DNA from: DATJFX01 sp035495465 | GTDB lineage: Bacteria > Patescibacteriota > Doudnabacteria > UBA920 > O2-02-FULL-48-8 | Assembly: GCA_035495465.1 (NCBI GenBank) | Contig: DATJFX010000010.1 | Coordinates: forward strand, 1 to 7,738 | DNA length: 7,738 bases | Direction of reading: 5' to 3' | Shown here: piece by piece, positions 5,569-7,738 of the stretch | Numbering within the stretch: position 1 is the stretch's first letter | How the letters are laid out: each line of letters begins with the position of its first letter | The notes under the pieces: generated by a model | What the model was told of the DNA's origin: nothing | Database searches by the model: none | What the model saw: the letters and a program-made list of their open reading frames with translations, nothing else | Program-made: the position numbers and the translations under genes

Positions 5569-5569
5569 A

Positions 5570-5598
5570 TTGACTGAAAACTTAGAAATCAGTACAAT
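5570..5598 (+). promoter_or_regulatory. Sigma-70 promoter of the 50-codon gene
   Basis: TTGACT (5570-5575) and TACAAT (5593-5598) are 17 nt apart, each one base from consensus. The -35 box begins two bases after the T-run of the preceding terminator. Confidence 0.85.
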
Positions 5599-5608
5599 TG
5601 GTAATTGT
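5594..5608. promoter_or_regulatory. Palindrome over -10 and start of transcription
   Basis: ACAATT and AATTGT flank GGT and cover the -10 box and the expected start near 5605. The position is what a repressor operator would have. The short, AT-rich arms could also arise by chance. Confidence 0.4.
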
Positions 5609-5651
5609 GAACCACTTGGGGAATTCGGGAATATCGGCGGCGGAGGCGGGT

Positions 5652-5804
5652 ATGCGGGCATTGATCTGGGGCGGGGCGGCTTTTGTGGGTATGTTTTTTG
5701 GGCTATGGATAAAGGGAGGATCACCAGAGGTCGCGGTTAAGATCGCCGGAAGCGCGGGATGCTTCGTGACAGCGATCACAATATTTAGGCAAAAAGACTC
5801 GTAG
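5652..5804 (+). CDS. Tiny two-helix membrane protein, 50 residues
   Basis: It starts MRALIWGGAAF. Two hydrophobic helices are visible: ALIWGGAAFVGMFFGLWI (3-20) and VAVKIAGSAGCFVTAITIF (about 26-44), joined by a short KGGSPE turn; the tail RQKDS is charged. A hairpin in the membrane is the simplest reading. GGAGG lies five bases before ATG 5652. The frame is open further upstream and GTG 5607 or TTG 5598 could be used, but those lie at or before the expected transcription start, so ATG is preferred. The gene has its own promoter and a terminator shortly after the TAG stop. Family not recognised; holin-like or small transporter-accessory roles cannot be told apart. It follows another tiny membrane-protein gene and faces the padR-HTH operon. 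Confidence 0.7.
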   Translation: MRALIWGGAAFVGMFFGLWIKGGSPEVAVKIAGSAGCFVTAITIFRQKDS

Positions 5805-5811
5805 GGCATAG

Positions 5812-5846
5812 TAGTGAGAGTTTCGAAAGAACTTTCACTATTTTTT
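5812..5846 (+). terminator. Intrinsic terminator of the 50-codon gene
   Basis: An 11-bp stem with one G-U pair (5812-5822 with 5830-5840) closes a 7-nt loop and is followed by six T (5841-5846). It begins eight bases after the stop codon. Confidence 0.92.
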
Positions 5847-5848
5847 AT

Positions 5849-5876
5849 AAAAAAAGAGTAGAATATTATTCTACTC
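5849..5876 (-). terminator. Intrinsic terminator of the padR-HTH operon
   Basis: On the minus strand a perfect 9-bp stem GAGTAGAAT/ATTCTACTC (5876-5868 with 5864-5856) with a 3-nt loop is followed by seven T. The TAG stop codon of the HTH gene lies inside the stem. It sits back to back with the plus-strand terminator that ends at 5846. Confidence 0.9.
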
Positions 5877-6077
5877 CGAGGTCTCGAACAGCATGCGTTT
5901 TTGATTTTCGGGGTGGCTGATGTACACTTGAATATCTGCCGGAAAGAAACGCCAGGATCTGCCAACTCGGACTGCTCCGATCTGTTTTTTCTTTATCAGC
6001 CGGTAGAGAGAGTGCAAATCCAATGCAAGTAATTTGCACACTTGTTCACATGTGAGTAAGGGTTCGAGTGGTTGCAT
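5871..6077 (-). CDS. Excisionase-like (HTH_17/MerR-type) DNA-binding protein
   Basis: A 68-residue protein made of one winged-helix domain of the excisionase/HTH_17 kind: LLTCEQVCKLLALDLHSLYRLIKKKQIGAVRVGRSWRFFPADIQVYI, which matches the usual order of helix, turn, recognition helix, then a basic wing with VGRSWRF. Such proteins act as phage excisionases, AlpA-like activators or single-domain repressors; no integrase or attachment site is visible, so a regulatory role is more likely. ATG 6077 is six bases after the padR stop, with GAGGG three bases ahead, so the two are translationally linked. The stop codon lies inside the terminator stem. Composition is GC-richer than tgt next door. Confidence 0.88.
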   Translation of the reverse strand: MQPLEPLLTCEQVCKLLALDLHSLYRLIKKKQIGAVRVGRSWRFFPADIQVYISHPENQKRMLFETSE

Positions 6078-6083
6078 ACGCCC

Positions 6084-6353
6084 TCACTTCAATCGCAGGC
6101 GGATTTTTTGCAGTTCGGATCGGCCACGCCGGGTCAGGGTGTAGTAGCGGCGAGCCTGTCTGCGCTCCCTTGCCGGATCCGAGCGAATCAAGCCCTTTTG
6201 ACATAAACGGATGAGGGTCGGGTAGATGGTCCCCCGGGTAATTTTTCGTCCAGCAAGGTCGCGCAGTTTTCCGACCATTTGAAAGCCGAAATCCGGCGCC
6301 GACTCCAGATGCATCAAAATCAAACACTCAGTCGAAACAAGTCCGCACGGCAT
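6084..6353 (-). CDS. PadR-family transcriptional regulator
   Basis: An 89-residue PadR-type winged helix: STECLILMHLESAPDFGFQMVGKL (helix 1-2 with the FGFQM variant of HGYEI), KITRGTIYPTLIRLCQKGLI (recognition helix, with the family's GTIYP.L.RL..KGLI core), a basic RERRQARRYYTLTRRGRSEL wing, then a short last helix. The C-terminal dimerisation region is short, as in PadR subfamily 1-like minimal proteins. ATG 6353 is chosen because GGGAGG lies six bases before it; ATG 6377, eight codons upstream, would be at the start of the message, and the farther one at 6491 lies inside tgt. It forms an operon with the HTH gene behind it and is divergent from tgt. PadR proteins are repressors often controlling membrane proteins or their own operon; the tiny membrane-protein genes nearby are possible targets, by inference. 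Confidence 0.9.
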   Translation of the reverse strand: MPCGLVSTECLILMHLESAPDFGFQMVGKLRDLAGRKITRGTIYPTLIRLCQKGLIRSDPARERRQARRYYTLTRRGRSELQKIRLRLK

Positions 6354-6380
6354 TTTCTTCCTCCCGTTTAGGTTCATAAT

Positions 6381-6409
6381 AGTATATACTTTAGAATAGT
6401 TTAAAACAA
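6381..6409 (-). promoter_or_regulatory. Promoter of the padR operon with embedded palindrome
   Basis: On the minus strand TTGTTT (6409-6404) and TATACT (6386-6381) are 17 nt apart. The -10 box is half of a perfect 10-bp palindrome AGTATATACT (6381-6390), a possible autoregulatory site. The same palindrome lies 24 bases before the tgt start, so both divergent genes could respond to it. Confidence 0.7.
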
Positions 6410-6413
6410 CATC

Positions 6414-7559
6414 ATGTTTACTATACTTAAAAAAGATTCCACTTCGAAAGCCAGAACTGGCATAATTCACACTGCGCACGGTGACGTTCATACGCCTGTG
6501 TTTTTACCGATTGGCACGAAAGGCGCAATTAAATCTATTGCCGCGGAAGAATTGCGGTTTTGGGGCGCGGAAATGATTTTGGCCAATACCTATCATCTTT
6601 GGCAAAGACCAGGAGACGCGTTGATCGCCAAAGCTGGAGGACTTCATAAATTTATGAATTGGAAAGGCGGAATTTTTACAGACTCTGGGGGCTTCCAGGC
6701 TTTTTCTTTAAGCAAGATGGTAAAGGTTTCAGATCAAGGCGTGACATTTCAATCCGAAATTGACGGCACCACTCATTTATTAACTCCAGAAATTTCTGTG
6801 CAGATCCAAGCCAACTTAGGATCAGATGTAGCCTTGGTTTTGGATGAGTTTGGCGAAGCTGAAGCGGATAAAAAATCCGTGGCAAGCATGGTGGCGCGAA
6901 CTACAGCCTGGGCGAAACGGGCCAAGCTTGAGCATGAAAAACTTTTACCAGGCTCGATCAATCCAGGACAAAAACAATGGGGTATTGTACAGGGCGCGGT
7001 GTTTAAAGATCTGCGAAAACAATCTGCTGAAGAAATTGTCAGCATCGGGTTTCCGGGTTATTGTATTGGCGGTGTAGCAAATGGCGGTGAATCAGAAGAT
7101 CTAATGTATGAAGCTGTGAATTTTAGTATTCCGCATCTGGAAGAAGATAAGCCGAAACATTTATTAGGTGTGGGTACGCCGGAGCAAATTGTCCAAGCTG
7201 TGGCTTTGGGTTGTGATAGTTTTGATTGTGTGATTCCGACCCGCGAAGCGCGGCATGGCAAACTTTACGTTAATTTAAAGCCCCAGGACGGAGATGGCTA
7301 TACCACCATGAATATAAATTTGGAGAAATATAAAGAAGATTTTACCCCAGTAGATAATGCGTGTACTTGTTATGGCTGTCAGAATTATACGAGAAGTTAT
7401 CTGAGGCATTTATTTGCATCCGGCGAGCCTTTGGGGATTCGTCTGGCGACTATGCATAATTTAAAATTTTATCTGGGACTCATGCAACGAGTGCGAGATA
7501 GTATTGAAGCTGGAAATTTTTCAGAACTTTTAAAAAAGTTTAAAGATCGAAGTGAATAA
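6414..7559 (+). CDS. tgt: tRNA-guanine transglycosylase (queuine/preQ1 exchange)
   Basis: A full-length 381-residue TIM-barrel Tgt, which swaps guanine 34 of GUN-anticodon tRNAs for a queuosine-type base. Visible motifs are TDSGGFQ (catalytic Asp 90), VQGAVFKDLR, FDCVIPTREARHG (nucleophile Asp 271) and the zinc site Cys 317, 319, 322 with His 348. The substrate pocket differs from the bacterial norm. Where preQ1 enzymes have GGLAVGE, this has GGVANGGES, one residue longer and closer to the eukaryotic GGLSGGES. Where Zymomonas Tgt has Asp-Glu-Cys (C158), this has Asp-Glu-Phe (144-146). Both positions are linked to the choice between preQ1 and queuine, so queuine salvage is possible. No Shine-Dalgarno precedes ATG 6414, and no clear promoter or terminator was found. 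glyS follows about 100 bp downstream. Confidence 0.96.
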   Translation: MFTILKKDSTSKARTGIIHTAHGDVHTPVFLPIGTKGAIKSIAAEELRFWGAEMILANTYHLWQRPGDALIAKAGGLHKFMNWKGGIFTDSGGFQAFSLSKMVKVSDQGVTFQSEIDGTTHLLTPEISVQIQANLGSDVALVLDEFGEAEADKKSVASMVARTTAWAKRAKLEHEKLLPGSINPGQKQWGIVQGAVFKDLRKQSAEEIVSIGFPGYCIGGVANGGESEDLMYEAVNFSIPHLEEDKPKHLLGVGTPEQIVQAVALGCDSFDCVIPTREARHGKLYVNLKPQDGDGYTTMNINLEKYKEDFTPVDNACTCYGCQNYTRSYLRHLFASGEPLGIRLATMHNLKFYLGLMQRVRDSIEAGNFSELLKKFKDRSE

Positions 7560-7583
7560 CTTTTCTGCTTGAAACCGATTATA

Positions 7584-7592
7584 TGCTATAAT
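7584..7592 (+). promoter_or_regulatory. Extended -10 promoter of the glycyl-tRNA synthetase gene
   Basis: TGC followed by a perfect TATAAT (7587-7592) is an extended -10 element; no good -35 box is at the right distance. Transcription would start near 7599 and give a leader of about 62 nt. Confidence 0.65.
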
Positions 7593-7613
7593 TAGCAATA
7601 CAGAAAGGGTGGC

Positions 7614-7646
7614 GCATCCAGTTTAGGGCTAATCCTAAGCATCCAG
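7614..7646 (+). repeat. Direct repeat and hairpin in the glyS leader
   Basis: GCATCCAG occurs at 7614-7621 and again at 7639-7646. Between them TTAGG (7623-7627) can pair with CCTAA (7634-7638) around a 6-nt loop. The elements are seen directly. Whether they are regulatory is open; the leader is too short and lacks the conserved T-box sequence. Confidence 0.5.
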
Positions 7647-7660
7647 CGTTACTTAATATA

Positions 7661-7738
7661 ATGAAAGAAGAAAAAAATGATTTGATGGAAAAGGTGATCT
7701 CGCTCTGTAAAAGGCGGGGTTTTATTTTTCCTGGTTCG
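7661..7738 (+). CDS. glyS: Glycine-tRNA ligase (alpha2 type), N-terminus only
   Basis: Only 26 codons are in the window: MKEEKNDLMEKVISLCKR followed by RGFIFPGS. The stretch MEKVISLCKRRGFIFPGS is the well-conserved start of the homodimeric, class II glycyl-tRNA synthetase, which charges tRNA-Gly. ATG 7661 is taken as the start; ATG 7685, where the homology begins, is the alternative, and neither has a good Shine-Dalgarno. The gene continues past the right edge. It follows tgt on the same strand, but a -10 box at 7587-7592 suggests separate transcription. Confidence 0.9.
   Translation, partial: MKEEKNDLMEKVISLCKRRGFIFPGS

Noticed and set aside
5492..5740. 82-codon plus-strand frame
   Set aside because: It runs out of frame through the 46-codon gene, its terminator and the next promoter.
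5582..5965. 127-codon minus-strand frame
   Set aside because: It overlaps the HTH gene out of frame, then crosses two terminators and antisense of the 50-codon gene; no start signals.
6084..6491. 135-codon form of the PadR protein
   Set aside because: The N-terminal 46 codons lie upstream of the promoter and inside tgt; GGGAGG marks ATG 6353 as the start.
7593..7660. T-box riboswitch ahead of glyS
   Set aside because: The leader is too short and has no T-box consensus, stem I or terminator/antiterminator pair.
1..7738. TGA read as glycine (Gracilibacteria/Absconditabacteria code)
   Set aside because: TGA ends the 1843 gene and the padR gene at sensible positions, and no gene needs in-frame TGA.
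1..7738. CRISPR arrays, tRNA or rRNA genes, insertion sequences
   Set aside because: No regularly spaced repeats, cloverleaf-like or rRNA-like sequence, transposase or terminal inverted repeats were seen on either strand.

Overview
The window looks like a chromosomal piece of a small-genome bacterium with an AT-rich background. The most likely source is the Patescibacteria (Candidate Phyla Radiation). This is an inference from the gene types (a DEDDh exonuclease fused to a UvrC/Cho-like GIY-YIG module, a UPF0213 GIY-YIG protein, a divergent Tgt and several short orphan genes) and from the compact layout. TGA ends at least two genes (at 2143 and, on the minus strand, at 6084), so the standard bacterial code applies and the TGA-recoding Gracilibacteria/Absconditabacteria are unlikely.

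Layout. 1-336: 3' part of a VOC-fold gene entering from the left. 344-991 (-): secreted or membrane-anchored CAP/SCP-domain protein. 1108-1647 (-): GC-rich orphan gene of 179 codons with its own promoter, strong Shine-Dalgarno and terminator. 1843-2644 (+): two short helical proteins and a UPF0213 GIY-YIG protein. 2690-3505 (+): DinD-like damage-inducible protein whose promoter and start codon sit in a perfect 13-bp inverted repeat. 3495-4856 (-): DnaQ-UvrC/Cho hybrid nuclease, converging on dinD with an 11-bp overlap. 4988-5290 (+): NIPSNAP/ABM-like small protein behind a consensus promoter. 5327-5846 (+): two tiny membrane-protein genes, each with its own promoter and terminator; the first (46 codons) is below usual gene-calling thresholds. 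5849-6409 (-): PadR-like plus excisionase-like HTH operon. 6414-7559 (+): tRNA-guanine transglycosylase. 7661-7738 (+): start of glycyl-tRNA synthetase.

Two kinds of gene are interleaved. The AT-rich genes (CAP, the 1843 and 2171 genes, tgt) have no clear Shine-Dalgarno, and some have a -10-like box only 8-12 nt from the start, suggesting leaderless or nearly leaderless mRNAs. The GC-richer genes (1108-1647, 5406-5546, 5652-5804, 5871-6353) have sigma-70 promoters with 17-nt spacers, strong Shine-Dalgarno sites and tight intrinsic terminators. They look like self-contained cassettes, possibly acquired or highly expressed. By role, the middle of the window is a DNA repair group (UPF0213, DinD, DnaQ-UvrC) and the right end is tRNA modification and charging. 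The best candidates for undescribed biology are the 179-codon orphan with its structured leader, the tiny-membrane-protein/PadR/HTH block, and the palindromic dinD control region.
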